Assembly (NCBI GenBank): GCA_964545875.1
Contig: CAZJHH010000002.1
Span: 331,994 to 395,993 of the forward strand
From: DAIPKP01 sp964545875
Lineage (GTDB): Bacteria; Synergistota; Synergistia; Synergistales; Aminiphilaceae
Direction: 5' to 3'
Length of the DNA stretch: 64,000 nucleotides
The notes under the pieces were generated by a model. It made no database searches and had not been told where the DNA came from. It saw only the letters and a program-made list of their open reading frames with translations. The first letter of the stretch is position 1; each line of letters begins with the position of its first letter. The translations under genes were made by a program, and so were the position numbers. Below are positions 25,815 to 34,780 of this stretch, one piece after another.

Positions 25815-26984
25815 TTAAGGAAGAGAAACCTTGACGTTATCCAAGGCCACCTCGGAATAGGAGTAAAAGTTGAGGGTTCCTTTTCCGGCAAACCTACCGG
25901 TAAGGATTTTATCTATGATCAAGCTCCCATCCACGTAAACCTTCAAGGAATCTTCTATGCGGCATATGCGGTAATGCTGCCAGGTTTGCAGACGTATGTG
26001 CTCCCCCATCTTCCACTGAACCGGATCTCTGCTACGGCCGACATGGGAGCGTGTGTTCCGCCACGACCCCGGAACCACCACATACCCATCCCCCTGTGCA
26101 TTCTGCCACCGCATAGGCAGGCCGTCTTCGCCGCACCAGGCATCGTATTCGATAATAACGTTCTCCAGGGGAATTTCCGTTTTCGATGTGAGGGGCCGAT
26201 GCTGAGGATCCTGCCAAAAAATTTTTTCATCCTTCCAACGGGCCTGAAAGCCCTGGGCATTCCATTTGGAAGCCCCTTGAGAAAAATCGTCGAAAAAGAG
26301 CACCTTCCCGGAAGGTGAATCCGGCTCCAGGGGTTTCGCCGGAGCCTGGTCCAGGAGCAGGATCGGCCGCTGATCTTTTTGCGGAAATTCCCGGGAACGG
26401 AACCCATACTGGCATTCCGGAACGTTTTGGGAAAGGGGCCCCCGGGAGACGAGAACCAGCCCGTGATTGGGAGTTCCCCGGAGCCATGCGTTTACGAGAT
26501 TCGTAATGTCCACATCCACCCACTTGTTCGGATTGCCCCCCGGGCAGAAGCACACTTCCGGCCGGGGATCAAAGGAAGGTTGATTCTCCCATGTAAGATC
26601 CCCCGGACGGGGTTCCGCCGGGGAAGAATAATTTCCCCTCCCCTCCTGCCAGGGAGAGGTAACCCGATGAACGCATATATCCAGGGTTCCCGTTCCTGCG
26701 GAATGATAGTGATACAGTCTCAGAACCGCAGAGGAAACGGCGTTCACCCGGGGAAGGGCAAAACGGAGATAGGTCCGTTTTTCTCCTCCCAGGGGATGCC
26801 ACCCCGCTCCCAGAGAGCCATAGGCCCCCCAATTGGAGTTATTCCAATTCCTGTATTTATAGGCATATACATGATTATCCGCCTGGGCCTCCAGCACCGC
26901 CGGAGACGCCCCAGCGGCTTCTCGAGACACGACCAGGAGCGAGAACAGCAGAAAAAAGGACATTCTTTTTGATATATGCAACAT
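25815..26984 (-). CDS. Secreted DNRLRE-domain protein with C-terminal lectin-like (DUF1080-type) domain
   Basis: A 389-residue exported protein with a signal peptide at 1-26 (cleavage near AAGASP). Residues ~30-210 fit the DNRLRE family of surface proteins: KRTYLRFALPRV, SAVLRLYHYHS, and the DITNLVNAWLRG motif. After a short Pro-rich linker, residues ~225-389 resemble a concanavalin-type sugar-binding sandwich, ending in GTLNFYSYSEVALDNVKV. DNRLRE domains are common in cell-surface and wall-degrading proteins; no catalytic site is evident. AAGGAGG precedes ATG 26984. No functional link to the mbh operon next door is apparent. Confidence 0.78.
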   Translation of the reverse strand: MLHISKRMSFFLLFSLLVVSREAAGASPAVLEAQADNHVYAYKYRNWNNSNWGAYGSLGAGWHPLGGEKRTYLRFALPRVNAVSSAVLRLYHYHSAGTGTLDICVHRVTSPWQEGRGNYSSPAEPRPGDLTWENQPSFDPRPEVCFCPGGNPNKWVDVDITNLVNAWLRGTPNHGLVLVSRGPLSQNVPECQYGFRSREFPQKDQRPILLLDQAPAKPLEPDSPSGKVLFFDDFSQGASKWNAQGFQARWKDEKIFWQDPQHRPLTSKTEIPLENVIIEYDAWCGEDGLPMRWQNAQGDGYVVVPGSWRNTRSHVGRSRDPVQWKMGEHIRLQTWQHYRICRIEDSLKVYVDGSLIIDKILTGRFAGKGTLNFYSYSEVALDNVKVSLP

Positions 26985-27037
26985 GGCAAAGACCTCCTTC
27001 TAGGAAAAATCGATTCTCCAAGGGGGGATAAAAAGGC

Positions 27038-28084
27038 CTAGGCTCCCCAATCCTTTTTCACGACTTCTATTTTGGAGACAAGTTCCTGGGATCCCCGGGA
27101 AGCCAGAGCATCCAGGATTCTCCTTTTCGTTTTTTTAAGCGGAGGTTCCATAATCCGAAGGACCACCTCCTCTCCTTCCAGCAGGAGAAACCGGGTCACT
27201 TCCTTCGGAGCCAGCAGGTTCCGCACCTTTTTCACGCTTCGGAGAGTGCTAACCCGAATATCCCGGAAATCTTTCCACTCCAGTTTGTTGAATCCCGTCA
27301 TTCCTCTCAAAATGACGCCGCTCTCCTCCACGAACACCTCCTGAGCTCCCGTGGCGGTAATGAACAAAGCCATAACGGGAACGAGGATGAGGGTCATGAA
27401 GATTCCCATAACCCGAAACTCCGAATCCCATCCCCGGGTATTCCAAAGAGAGACAAAAAGCACATCGAGAACTCCGTAAGCAAAAACCGAAAGAATCAGG
27501 ATCGTTATGGCATCCCACAAGAGCAGAATCATGGGACGTGCCACGAGAATGCCTCCCCGGGAAGAACTTCGATAAAGCTTGCCTATCCAGCTTCCGAGAA
27601 GGCAAAGAAAAATGCCTCCCAATCCCAAGGGAATATGTCCTTTTTCCAGAAAAGGCACGGGAGCGAGAAAACGATCCTCCTCGAAATGGAGAGAATAGAA
27701 AAAAAGCTGCTCCATGGGAAAGATCGGGCTGGATTCCGTGTAGAGAAAACGCCCCTCTTTCTCGGAGGAATCCAGAAATCTCTCCGCAAAAGCTTGCCAA
27801 TCCCGGGGAGAGACTTCCTCCATCTTCATGGAGTTCTGCCGGTACTTTTCCGCATTTTTCGCACACCACCAAAGGCTCCGCTGAATATTTTCCAGGCCCT
27901 CCGGAAAATCCCTCCGGTCTATGCGGGGAACTCCCGAAGAAATCGGCTCTTCCAGAAGAGGGGTTATATAGGGCACACCTCGAATCTTCTCCACCATACG
28001 CTCCATGGGGGGAGGGCACACAAGCAGCACCAGGGAAAGCGGGAGCAAAATAAATAAAAGCATACGGGAATAAAGTTTTGCCAC
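27038..28084 (-). CDS. Membrane protein of unknown function with PH-like C-terminal domain
   Basis: A 348-residue protein I cannot assign to a named family. An N-terminal membrane helix (residues ~7-25) is followed by an extracytoplasmic region of about 120 residues. A block of three or four more helices comes next, and then a soluble tail (~110 residues). The tail's beta-rich pattern (EVFVEESGVILRGMTGF, VTRFLLLEGEEVVLRIME) resembles bacterial PH/YcxB-type domains. GTG 28084 is chosen because GAAAGGA lies 7 bases before it; an upstream reading to 28129 is possible but lacks such a site. It is 53 bases upstream of the DNRLRE gene on the same strand, so both may be co-transcribed. Confidence 0.65.
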   Translation of the reverse strand: MAKLYSRMLLFILLPLSLVLLVCPPPMERMVEKIRGVPYITPLLEEPISSGVPRIDRRDFPEGLENIQRSLWWCAKNAEKYRQNSMKMEEVSPRDWQAFAERFLDSSEKEGRFLYTESSPIFPMEQLFFYSLHFEEDRFLAPVPFLEKGHIPLGLGGIFLCLLGSWIGKLYRSSSRGGILVARPMILLLWDAITILILSVFAYGVLDVLFVSLWNTRGWDSEFRVMGIFMTLILVPVMALFITATGAQEVFVEESGVILRGMTGFNKLEWKDFRDIRVSTLRSVKKVRNLLAPKEVTRFLLLEGEEVVLRIMEPPLKKTKRRILDALASRGSQELVSKIEVVKKDWGA

Positions 28085-28377
28085 GGGAAAATCCTTTCTC
28101 CGAATCCTCGGCAATCCGGCATAAAGCATAAAGAGAGAGGAAAAACATATCGGGTAAAAAGGGAAAGGTGCCGTAAAGTCTAACTTTAAGCGTTACTTCT
28201 GAAAAAGTCTCTTTATTTTACCAAAAATTCCATAACGCCGGAATGTTGCATTTTACGGCAAGATGAAAATTAAATAAGATTCGATAAAAACAGAGGCCAC
28301 AACAACTCTTGCAGACTCTGCCGCCCTGAAATCTGCGACAACTTCCTGATCTAAAGGGTTTTTGTGAAAACCTGTCT

Positions 28378-28406
28378 TTTTAAAAAACACTGGGGTCGAG
28401 TATAAT
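28378..28406 (+). promoter_or_regulatory. Promoter for the Na+/Ca2+ exchanger gene
   Basis: A consensus TATAAT at 28401-28406 with a weak -35 (TTTTAA) 17 bases upstream, about 90 bases ahead of the ATG. The rest of the 412-base gap from 28085 to 28496 is AT-rich; I see nothing else in it. Confidence 0.5.
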
Positions 28407-28496
28407 ACGACCTTACTCGCCATGTTGGCGTACCGGTATTTTCAAATTGGGAAAAACAAAATGCTTGATAAATAACGAAAGGGAGGAACAGATATT

Positions 28497-29483
28497 ATGC
28501 TTTTTGCCGCTCTGGCAGCCTTAATTCTCGGACTGATTTTTCTCGTGTGGAGCGCAGACTACTTTGTGGATGGCGCAGTAGCTACCGCACAACAGCTGGG
28601 AATGCCTCAGCTTTTAGTAGGAATGCTTATCGTGGGCTTCGGTACCTCCGCACCAGAAATGATTGTCTCTGCCTTTTCCGCATTCCAAGGAAATCCTGGG
28701 CTTGCTCTTGGAAACGCCTACGGATCGAACATCGCCAACATCGCTCTGATTCTTGGCATAACAGCTCTTCTATCCCCCATTGCGGTACATACCCAAGTTG
28801 TCAAGAGAGAGCTTCCGCTACTTATCGGAGCCACTCTGTTTGCAATTCTACAGCTTTTCAACGGAGAAATTTCCCGCACTGACGCCCTGGTTCTGCTCCT
28901 TCTTTTCTTTCTGATCATGGGATGGTCTCTTTACAGGGGAATGAAGGGAGATCCTCCGGAGATGCTCCTTCCGGGGGAAATGGAAGAACTTTCCGAAAAA
29001 AACCTCGGATCTCTGAAAAGCTCTCTATTGCAGCTTTGCATCGGTCTTGGGGTGCTTATGGCAAGCTCCAAAGCTCTTGTATGGGGAGCGGTATTGGTGG
29101 CCCATGCTCTCGGAGTAAGCGACCTTATTATCGGACTCACCATAGTAGCCATCGGGACATCCCTTCCGGAACTTGCCTCATCCGTAGCGGCAATCCGCAA
29201 AGGAAAGAGCGATATCGCTCTCGGCAATGTTCTGGGATCCAATCTTTTCAACACTCTTGCCGTAGTGGGTATCGCCGGAACAATTCACCCCATCAAGGTT
29301 CCCCCGGAAGTGCTTTCCCGAGATTGCCTCGTCATGGGGGGGCTCACGCTACTGCTCTTTTTCTTCTGTAAAAAAGGTTCTCGAGAGGCCCAAGGGCGCA
29401 TAACCCGCCTTGAAGGAGCGCTCTTCTCTTTTACATATTTAGCTTATCTGGTTTGGCTGGTATTTTCGAGTCTTCAAATCTGA
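28497..29483 (+). CDS. Na+/Ca2+ exchanger-family antiporter (YrbG-like)
   Basis: A 328-residue CaCA-family antiporter, the usual length for YrbG-like proteins. The two inverted alpha repeats are clear: GFGTSAPEM...GNAYGSNIANIALILG in the first half and AIGTSLPELASSV...GNVLGSNLFNTLAVVG in the second. About ten membrane helices are expected. It exchanges Ca2+ (or K+) for Na+ or H+; the ion cannot be fixed by eye. GGGAGG precedes ATG 28497. Monocistronic, ending at the long palindrome at 29531. Confidence 0.93.
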   Translation: MLFAALAALILGLIFLVWSADYFVDGAVATAQQLGMPQLLVGMLIVGFGTSAPEMIVSAFSAFQGNPGLALGNAYGSNIANIALILGITALLSPIAVHTQVVKRELPLLIGATLFAILQLFNGEISRTDALVLLLLFFLIMGWSLYRGMKGDPPEMLLPGEMEELSEKNLGSLKSSLLQLCIGLGVLMASSKALVWGAVLVAHALGVSDLIIGLTIVAIGTSLPELASSVAAIRKGKSDIALGNVLGSNLFNTLAVVGIAGTIHPIKVPPEVLSRDCLVMGGLTLLLFFFCKKGSREAQGRITRLEGALFSFTYLAYLVWLVFSSLQI

Positions 29484-29530
29484 AAAACTTTGATCTGACC
29501 ATCGGGAATCCGCCCCACGTGGGGGAAACT

Positions 29531-29588
29531 TCGTTACATCAAGAGTGGCTATCTTCCCTAGGGAAAATAGCCACTCTTGATGTAACGA
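29531..29588. terminator. 58-base near-perfect palindrome, likely bidirectional terminator
   Basis: Perfect 22-base arms (29531-29552 and 29567-29588) flank a 14-base centre that is itself nearly palindromic (TTCCCTAGGGAA). It lies between the convergent exchanger gene and the small secreted protein gene whose stop is at 29590. The plus-strand tail ATTATTTTTG supports termination of the exchanger mRNA. Confidence 0.7.
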
Positions 29589-29589
29589 A

Positions 29590-29898
29590 TTATTTTTGTA
29601 TGATAACTGCAGTATATGGAAGAGAGTAATACCCGCCAGTATAAACATATCCAGGGGAAAGAGGCGGTCCGTAATAATATGCTCCTCCCCAAGGATAGCC
29701 TACTACCAAAGGCACCAAAGGCGGCGAAATTATCACGGGTGTCGTCCCGGAAACTACCACAGGCACCATGGGCACCCCCCAAACCGCCACGGGAGAGGCG
29801 TAGACTGCGGCTTCTACCGTAGCGGCTCCTGCTCCGGCAAAGGCAAGAAGCACCCCAACAGCAAGGATACGGATTAAAAATTTACTTCGTTTTTCCAC
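29590..29898 (-). CDS. Small secreted Gly/Pro/Tyr-rich protein
   Basis: A 102-residue protein with a clear signal peptide (basic start, then ILAVGVLLAFAGAGAATVEA). The mature part of about 70 residues is rich in Val, Pro, Gly and Tyr (GYPWGGAYYYGPPLSPGYV). I do not recognise a family. GTG 29898 is supported by AAGGGGG 8 bases upstream; longer readings to 29952 lack that. Its composition is similar to the secreted proteins encoded at 30644 and 31161, and all four genes here lie in the same direction. Confidence 0.65.
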   Translation of the reverse strand: MEKRSKFLIRILAVGVLLAFAGAGAATVEAAVYASPVAVWGVPMVPVVVSGTTPVIISPPLVPLVVGYPWGGAYYYGPPLSPGYVYTGGYYSLPYTAVIIQK

Positions 29899-29994
29899 TA
29901 AAAGCACCCCCTTATAGAAATTATGTAAAAAATATTTTAATTCTCTCCGCAATAGAAGATTCCCCCGCTCCGATCTGATATCTTTTTTTTCGCC

Positions 29995-30606
29995 TCACCA
30001 TTTGGGATAGCGATCTCCCCCAGGGGCAAAAAGAGGAATTTCTTTGCGAAAGGGCGTGTTTCTCATTAAAGGATTCTTGCCCCTCACAAGAACCGCAAAG
30101 TCTCGCTGTAAATCTCCAATCTCTCTTCCAAGAGAGTCTCTGGAAAAGAAGGGAGTTATGACAAGCCGCGATTCTTCGGTGAGAGGGTCATAATGGAGAT
30201 GAGCCGCCACTGAGCGTCCATACCAAGTGTAACCATAGAGGTTCTTTTCAAAAATCAAAGGCTTCCCCGGCCCCCACCGCCGGGAAGCTTCCCGAAGCAG
30301 CAAGTCTCTGTTTGCCTGGCCGTAAGTTCCGAGGAAAACTCCTGCAAAATGCTGGTTTACAAAATAATAGAGCACGTCATCCAGCTGGGCTTCTCCGAAA
30401 AGGAGGCTTTCTCCTTCCCGGCGATACAGCTCCCAAGAACCGTCTTTTTCGAAAAGATAGAGCCTTGAGAAACCATGGATACCAGACCACCAGGAAGCTC
30501 CTCGAAAACCCTGAGGTTCGTTTTGAAAAGCTTCGAGACTAAAAGCTCCGCCTTCCAGAATAAGCCAACAGACAAGCAGTAGTTTTCCCCAAAATATTTT
30601 GGACAC
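29995..30606 (-). CDS. Secreted protein of unknown function
   Basis: A 203-residue protein with an N-terminal hydrophobic segment that fits a signal peptide (WGKLLLVCWLILEGGAF). The mature part contains aromatic-rich segments (ASWWSGIHGFSRLYLFEKDG, GYTWYGRSVAAHLHYDP) and no recognised motif. GTG 30606 is 9 bases after GGAAGG; a GTG at 30615 overlaps that site. It belongs to the run of four envelope genes between 29590 and 31838. Confidence 0.6.
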   Translation of the reverse strand: MSKIFWGKLLLVCWLILEGGAFSLEAFQNEPQGFRGASWWSGIHGFSRLYLFEKDGSWELYRREGESLLFGEAQLDDVLYYFVNQHFAGVFLGTYGQANRDLLLREASRRWGPGKPLIFEKNLYGYTWYGRSVAAHLHYDPLTEESRLVITPFFSRDSLGREIGDLQRDFAVLVRGKNPLMRNTPFRKEIPLFAPGGDRYPKW

Positions 30607-30643
30607 GAAAAACACCCTTCCAGGTTCTCTTCAGCCCCTGCTT

Positions 30644-31147
30644 TTACTGATGAGGCTGTACAACAAAGCCTCCTGCTCCTGCAGGATAGTAGTATACCTG
30701 TCCCGAAGGCGTTAGAGGAGGCAGCACCATTCCCTGGGGAGGCTGGGAAAACTGCTGTATCTGTTGCGAAGGCGCCGGGACAACTCCCTGTGGGCAGGAT
30801 GTCATTTCCAGGGGGTAGGGATATCCATACATCAGGGGGATTCCAGGACTGATCACAGTAATTTGTGGCCCTGGAATCCGCACGGCCTCAGGATTTACCA
30901 TGTAAATCCATTCACCTTGAGCGGTGCGCATAACCGGGTATCCATCGGGAGTGAGGTATACAGGACTTCCCGGAAGAGCCTGACGCCCTCCGGAAGTTGT
31001 ATAAGCATCCGTGTAGTTCGGAGCCACAATAAGTACCGGAGACTGCCCCCCCACATCCTTGGCAAATCCCGCAAGGGCTCCTCCAAACAAGAAAGACATT
31101 CCCAGAAAGAGAGCCAGGAGAAACCGGGAAAAACGAGAAAAGCTCAT
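30644..31147 (-). CDS. Secreted Pro-rich protein with DGYPV...GxW motif
   Basis: A 167-residue exported protein with a signal peptide at about 1-28 (LALFLGMSFLFGGALAGFA). The mature part contains LTPDGYPVMRTAQGEWIYMV, followed by a Pro/Gln/Tyr-rich tail (SQQIQQFSQPPQGM). The DGYPVxRxxxGxWxY block is shared with the protein encoded at 31161, so the two are related in that segment. No known family recognised. ATG 31147 has GGAGG 7 bases before it. Confidence 0.68.
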   Translation of the reverse strand: MSFSRFSRFLLALFLGMSFLFGGALAGFAKDVGGQSPVLIVAPNYTDAYTTSGGRQALPGSPVYLTPDGYPVMRTAQGEWIYMVNPEAVRIPGPQITVISPGIPLMYGYPYPLEMTSCPQGVVPAPSQQIQQFSQPPQGMVLPPLTPSGQVYYYPAGAGGFVVQPHQ

Positions 31148-31160
31148 ATTCATCCCTCCT

Positions 31161-31838
31161 CTACCACATGTTCAGAGGCGCCATACGGCCCATCCAGAGA
31201 AAACCCCACACCGCAGCCTGATTTGCCAGGGTGGGAGTATCTGCATCGTTCCAGATAAATCCGTTCCGGCGGACGAAGTTCTGCAGAGTCTCTCCGTGGC
31301 GTTTCAGAATTTCACCGGGGCTCTCCCCCCCATCCCGGGCGAGCATTTTATACCACTCTTTTCCGGTCCATGCGAATATGCAGGCGGGGCGATCTCCCTT
31401 CCAGGCGAGAGGAACCCTGGGACGTTCAAGCATACCCATGCGATCTACCAGGAAATTCCACGCAGCCACTTCTACGAAACGGGTGTTTTGGAGCCAGTAG
31501 GGAATCACCGGAACCGGGGAAACCGCCGAAACGATCTGCGTAAAGGGAACAAGGGATACCTGAGCAGGAATGACAGATCCGACTACATAGGCCGAAGGCA
31601 CAAGCGATTCTCCCGAAGGAACACCATAGTACCAGACACCGCCGAATCCCCGGGAAACGGGATAGCCATCATAGGTCATGTACCACCCCGGAGGAGCCCA
31701 GGATGGTTGGCACACGAAAAACTGCATTCCCTCATAAACCGGCTGTGAAACCAAGAGGGGCTGACTCTGGGCCAAGGCCCCTCCGGTACTTCCCAACAGG
31801 GCACACGCTACGAAAAGCAAGAGCATTCTTTTTCTCAT
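31161..31838 (-). CDS. Secreted protein with DGYPV...GxW motif
   Basis: A 225-residue exported protein with a signal peptide (MLLLFVACALLGSTGGALAQ). It contains MTYDGYPVSRGFGGVWYYGV, paralogous with the block in the downstream gene, and a C-terminal part with conserved-looking KEWYKMLARDGG and NGFIWNDADTP. Family unknown. ATG 31838 is placed by GGAGG 8 bases upstream; the longer reading to 31931 is rejected. It is the first gene of the four-gene envelope run and lies 13 bases before the next. Confidence 0.68.
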   Translation of the reverse strand: MRKRMLLLFVACALLGSTGGALAQSQPLLVSQPVYEGMQFFVCQPSWAPPGWYMTYDGYPVSRGFGGVWYYGVPSGESLVPSAYVVGSVIPAQVSLVPFTQIVSAVSPVPVIPYWLQNTRFVEVAAWNFLVDRMGMLERPRVPLAWKGDRPACIFAWTGKEWYKMLARDGGESPGEILKRHGETLQNFVRRNGFIWNDADTPTLANQAAVWGFLWMGRMAPLNMW

Positions 31839-32074
31839 CGCCTCATCCTCCTTTGCATTCCTTCGCCACGGGGAATTTACTCCACAAAGAAGTAACCCGG
31901 GGGAATTTTGGTGTTCCTTACAATACGGCAAATCGGAAGATCCTAGATATTTTCAAAACAAATATTGAAGCTTCTCCCTCCGTTTCTCGTTCCTGTTCGG
32001 CTTTTCAAGCGCTTGAATCTCTGAGAAAGGGACTGCCGGGTCTGAAGGAAAGGGAGCATTTCAGATCGGGTTCC

Positions 32075-33754
32075 CTATTCCTTGGCTGCGATCTTTTTCC
32101 AGCTATCCTTGAGCGAAACGATCCGGTTGAACACGAGATGTGCCTGATCACTGTCCCGATCCACCACAAAATACCCCTGCCGCAGAAACTGGAAACGATC
32201 TCCGGGAAGTGCATCGCCAAGAGAAGGCTCCATCTTGCATTCTCCAAGGATTACCCGCGAGTCCGGATTGAGATAATCTTCGTAGGTTTTTCCCTCTTCC
32301 ATTTTACTCATGTCTTTGAGAGTAAAAAGGGTGTCGTAAAGCCGCACTTCTCCGGAAAGGGCATGAGGGACAGAAACCCAATGAAGAGTTCCCTTCACTC
32401 GCCTGCCGTCCGGAGCGTCTCCGCCTCTTGTCTCGGGATCATAGGTACAGTAGAGAGTGGTAATTTTTCCTGCGCTGTTCCGTTCCACTCTCCGGCATGT
32501 AATAAGATAGGCGTGTTTCAGTCGAACTTCTCCTCCCGGAAAGAGGCGAAAGAATTTTTTCGGAGGATTTTCCATGAAATCTTCCGCTTCAATGTAAATC
32601 TCTCGGGAAAAGGGGATTTGGCGAGTTCCCGCCTGAGGATCCTCGGGATTATTCTCCGCCTGCAGATACTCCACCTTGCCTTCGGGATAGTTTTCAAGAA
32701 TCACTTTTACGGGGTTCTGCACTACCATTACTCGGGGCGCTTGGGCGTTGAGTTCCTCTCGAAGAATATAATGGAGGAACTCGAGATCCACCATACTGTT
32801 CGCCTTAGACACCCCTATCTCCCGGCAAAAGCGCCGCAATGCTTCGGGAGAACAACCCCGACGCCGGAGCCCGCTGATGGTGGGCATCCGGGGATCATCC
32901 CAGGAATCTACGATCGTGCGGTCTACCAGGGCCTTGAGAAGGCGTTTGCTCATGACCGTGTAAGTGAGATTCAACCGGGCAAATTCGTACTGCCGGGGCC
33001 GGGAAGGAACAGAGACATTTTCGAGGAACCAGTCGTAAAGAGGACGATGATCTTCAAACTCCAAAGTGCATATGGAATGTGTCACTCCTTCGATGGCATC
33101 TTCATATCCGTGAGCGAAATCGTACATAGGGTAGATGCACCATTTCTCCCCCGTTCGGTGATGAGCCTGCTTGAGAATTCGATAAAGTACGGGATCCCTC
33201 ATGTTGATATTGGCATGAGCCATGTCGATCTTTGCCCGGAGCACGCACTCCCCTTCCTCGAACTCCCCTCCACGCATTTTTTCGAAAAGTTCCTCGTTCT
33301 CCCGGGGAGACCTATCTCGGTAGGGAGAAGGAATTCCCGGTTCCGTAAGAGTTCCCCGGCTGCTGCGTATTTCTTCCGCATTCTGGTGATCCACATAGGC
33401 CAGTCCTTTACGGATAAGCTCCAGAGCCCACGCATAAAAGGAATCGAAGTAATCCGAAGCGTAGCAAAGAGAGGCCCAGGAAAAACCCAGCCAGCGGACA
33501 TCCTCTTTTATGGACTCCACATATTCCGTTTCTTCCTTGGAAGGGTTCGTATCATCGAAACGAAGATTACAGGAGCCTCCAAAAGTTTCCGCAAGACCAA
33601 AGTTGAGACATATGGACTTTGCATGCCCTACATGGAGATATCCGTTGGGCTCCGGGGGAAAGCGGGTGACTACCGCTTCCACACGCTGTGCATTCAAATC
33701 ATCCGTAATAATCTGCTCCAAAAAATTCAGCGTTTTAGAGGCCTCGCTACTCAT
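32075..33754 (-). CDS. glnS: Glutaminyl-tRNA synthetase
   Basis: A 559-residue class I aminoacyl-tRNA synthetase of the GlnRS type, close to E. coli GlnRS (~554). Seen: RFPPEPNGYLHVGHAKS with the HVGH signature at 41-44, LRFDDTNPSKEE, the VMSKR version of KMSKS, and the beta-barrel anticodon domain ending in the FQFLRQGYFVVDRDS region. It charges tRNA-Gln directly, so this organism need not rely on GatCAB for glutamine. It has its own promoter. A weak AGGAG lies upstream of ATG 33754. Confidence 0.97.
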   Translation of the reverse strand: MSSEASKTLNFLEQIITDDLNAQRVEAVVTRFPPEPNGYLHVGHAKSICLNFGLAETFGGSCNLRFDDTNPSKEETEYVESIKEDVRWLGFSWASLCYASDYFDSFYAWALELIRKGLAYVDHQNAEEIRSSRGTLTEPGIPSPYRDRSPRENEELFEKMRGGEFEEGECVLRAKIDMAHANINMRDPVLYRILKQAHHRTGEKWCIYPMYDFAHGYEDAIEGVTHSICTLEFEDHRPLYDWFLENVSVPSRPRQYEFARLNLTYTVMSKRLLKALVDRTIVDSWDDPRMPTISGLRRRGCSPEALRRFCREIGVSKANSMVDLEFLHYILREELNAQAPRVMVVQNPVKVILENYPEGKVEYLQAENNPEDPQAGTRQIPFSREIYIEAEDFMENPPKKFFRLFPGGEVRLKHAYLITCRRVERNSAGKITTLYCTYDPETRGGDAPDGRRVKGTLHWVSVPHALSGEVRLYDTLFTLKDMSKMEEGKTYEDYLNPDSRVILGECKMEPSLGDALPGDRFQFLRQGYFVVDRDSDQAHLVFNRIVSLKDSWKKIAAKE

Positions 33755-33839
33755 TCTTCATAACCACCTTCTCCTCTTTCAGAGGCAGACCGTAGAAGTC
33801 TTGAAAGAGAGTATTCTTTTTTTAATGCTTGCACACCCC

Positions 33840-33868
33840 ATTATATAGGGAAATCCCGATTTTTTCGA
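33840..33868 (-). promoter_or_regulatory. Promoter for glnS
   Basis: On the minus strand, TCGAAA and a consensus TATAAT are 17 bases apart, about 86 bases upstream of the glnS ATG. A GGGGAAA/TTTCCCC hairpin lies just upstream (33870-33891) and may end the methyltransferase mRNA, though its T-tract is poor. Confidence 0.6.
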
Positions 33869-33901
33869 TGGGGAAAGCGTATTTTCCCCGCTTTCTTTCC
33901 T

Positions 33902-34522
33902 CTAGCAGGTCGTATCGCATCGGGAAAATATCAGATTGTACCAGCACAGGTTTCTCCCCAACCCATCCGGGGTTTCCTTTTGGTACACGAGGCCCCAGCC
34001 GGCGCTCTCGAAAAGAAGCTGGACTTCTTCGGGCTGTCTATGGATAAAGAGCCGTTCGTCATTTTTTCCCCGTTTGCCCGAAGAGAAGGAACAGATAAAA
34101 ATTCCTCCTTCTCTCAGGAGAGTTCCAACTTGGGAGCACCACTCCAAAAGCTCGAAATTTTTTAGATGCATAAGAACGGCTACCGCTACCACCGCGTCAA
34201 ATTTTTCTTTCAGAAGTTTGTGACCGGAAGGAAAAGGAACCGAGGCGAGAAAAACCCGGGATGGATCCATGCCTTGCCGGGAAAAGGCCTCCCGGGTAAG
34301 GGCCACCATGGAGGGGCTTCCGTCCAAAGCGGTAACGGTACATCCCAGAGATGCCATGAAAAGAGCATCTCTGCCGGTTCCGCATCCGACCTCGAGTACC
34401 CTGGCATACCGAGGAAGCCACTGCCGCAGAAGAGCATGAAGCTCCGAAAGATCTGCCGCGTCGTATCGTTGAGAAAGGGAGGTGGCAGCCTTGTCGTAAT
34501 ATTCTCGAGTTTTCGCGTCCAA
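33902..34522 (-). CDS. Class I SAM-dependent methyltransferase, TTG start
   Basis: A 206-residue Rossmann-fold methyltransferase. Motif I is VLEVGCGTGRDALFMA, followed by the acidic turn VTALDGSPSMVALTRE, motif II/III around FDAVVAVAVLMHL, and a C-terminal RNLCWYNLIF segment. The substrate cannot be inferred. The only start with a ribosome site is TTG 34522, with GGAGG 7 bases ahead. It lies between the glnS and apbE groups with no operon partner. Confidence 0.88.
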   Translation of the reverse strand: MDAKTREYYDKAATSLSQRYDAADLSELHALLRQWLPRYARVLEVGCGTGRDALFMASLGCTVTALDGSPSMVALTREAFSRQGMDPSRVFLASVPFPSGHKLLKEKFDAVVAVAVLMHLKNFELLEWCSQVGTLLREGGIFICSFSSGKRGKNDERLFIHRQPEEVQLLFESAGWGLVYQKETPDGLGRNLCWYNLIFSRCDTTC

Positions 34523-34613
34523 TGGAAAACCTCCCTCCTCAGGGTGATTTACCGAGAGACCGGTGAAATCAGAAAGCTGTTCTTCTCCAGTTCTGCGTGG
34601 TTAGCGGAATATT

Positions 34614-34648
34614 TTCTTGAGAATACCACAGGAACTCTATCTCAAGAA
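34614..34648. other. Inverted repeat in the leader of apbE
   Basis: Nine-base arms (TTCTTGAGA and TCTCAAGAA) with a 17-base loop, in the otherwise featureless 258-base gap before apbE. It could be an operator or a leader hairpin. No riboswitch consensus is seen. Confidence 0.35.
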
Positions 34649-34780
34649 GGTTCCTTATGCCCTCTTTTTTCACCGGCAAACGTGTATTTTATTTCTGTTC
34701 CGGGGTAAGATACGGTACGGAACCCAAAAAATCTTTTTCTTGGTTGCATGCCACCACATCACGTTTCGGGGGAATACTCC

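Noticed and set aside
31703..33763. Long plus-strand reading frame of 686 codons
   Set aside because: It lies antisense to glnS, which has all family motifs. The antisense protein has no recognisable domain and spans the glnS promoter side.
34523..34780. Flavin (FMN) riboswitch ahead of apbE
   Set aside because: Only a simple 9-base inverted repeat is visible; the conserved FMN-aptamer blocks are missing.
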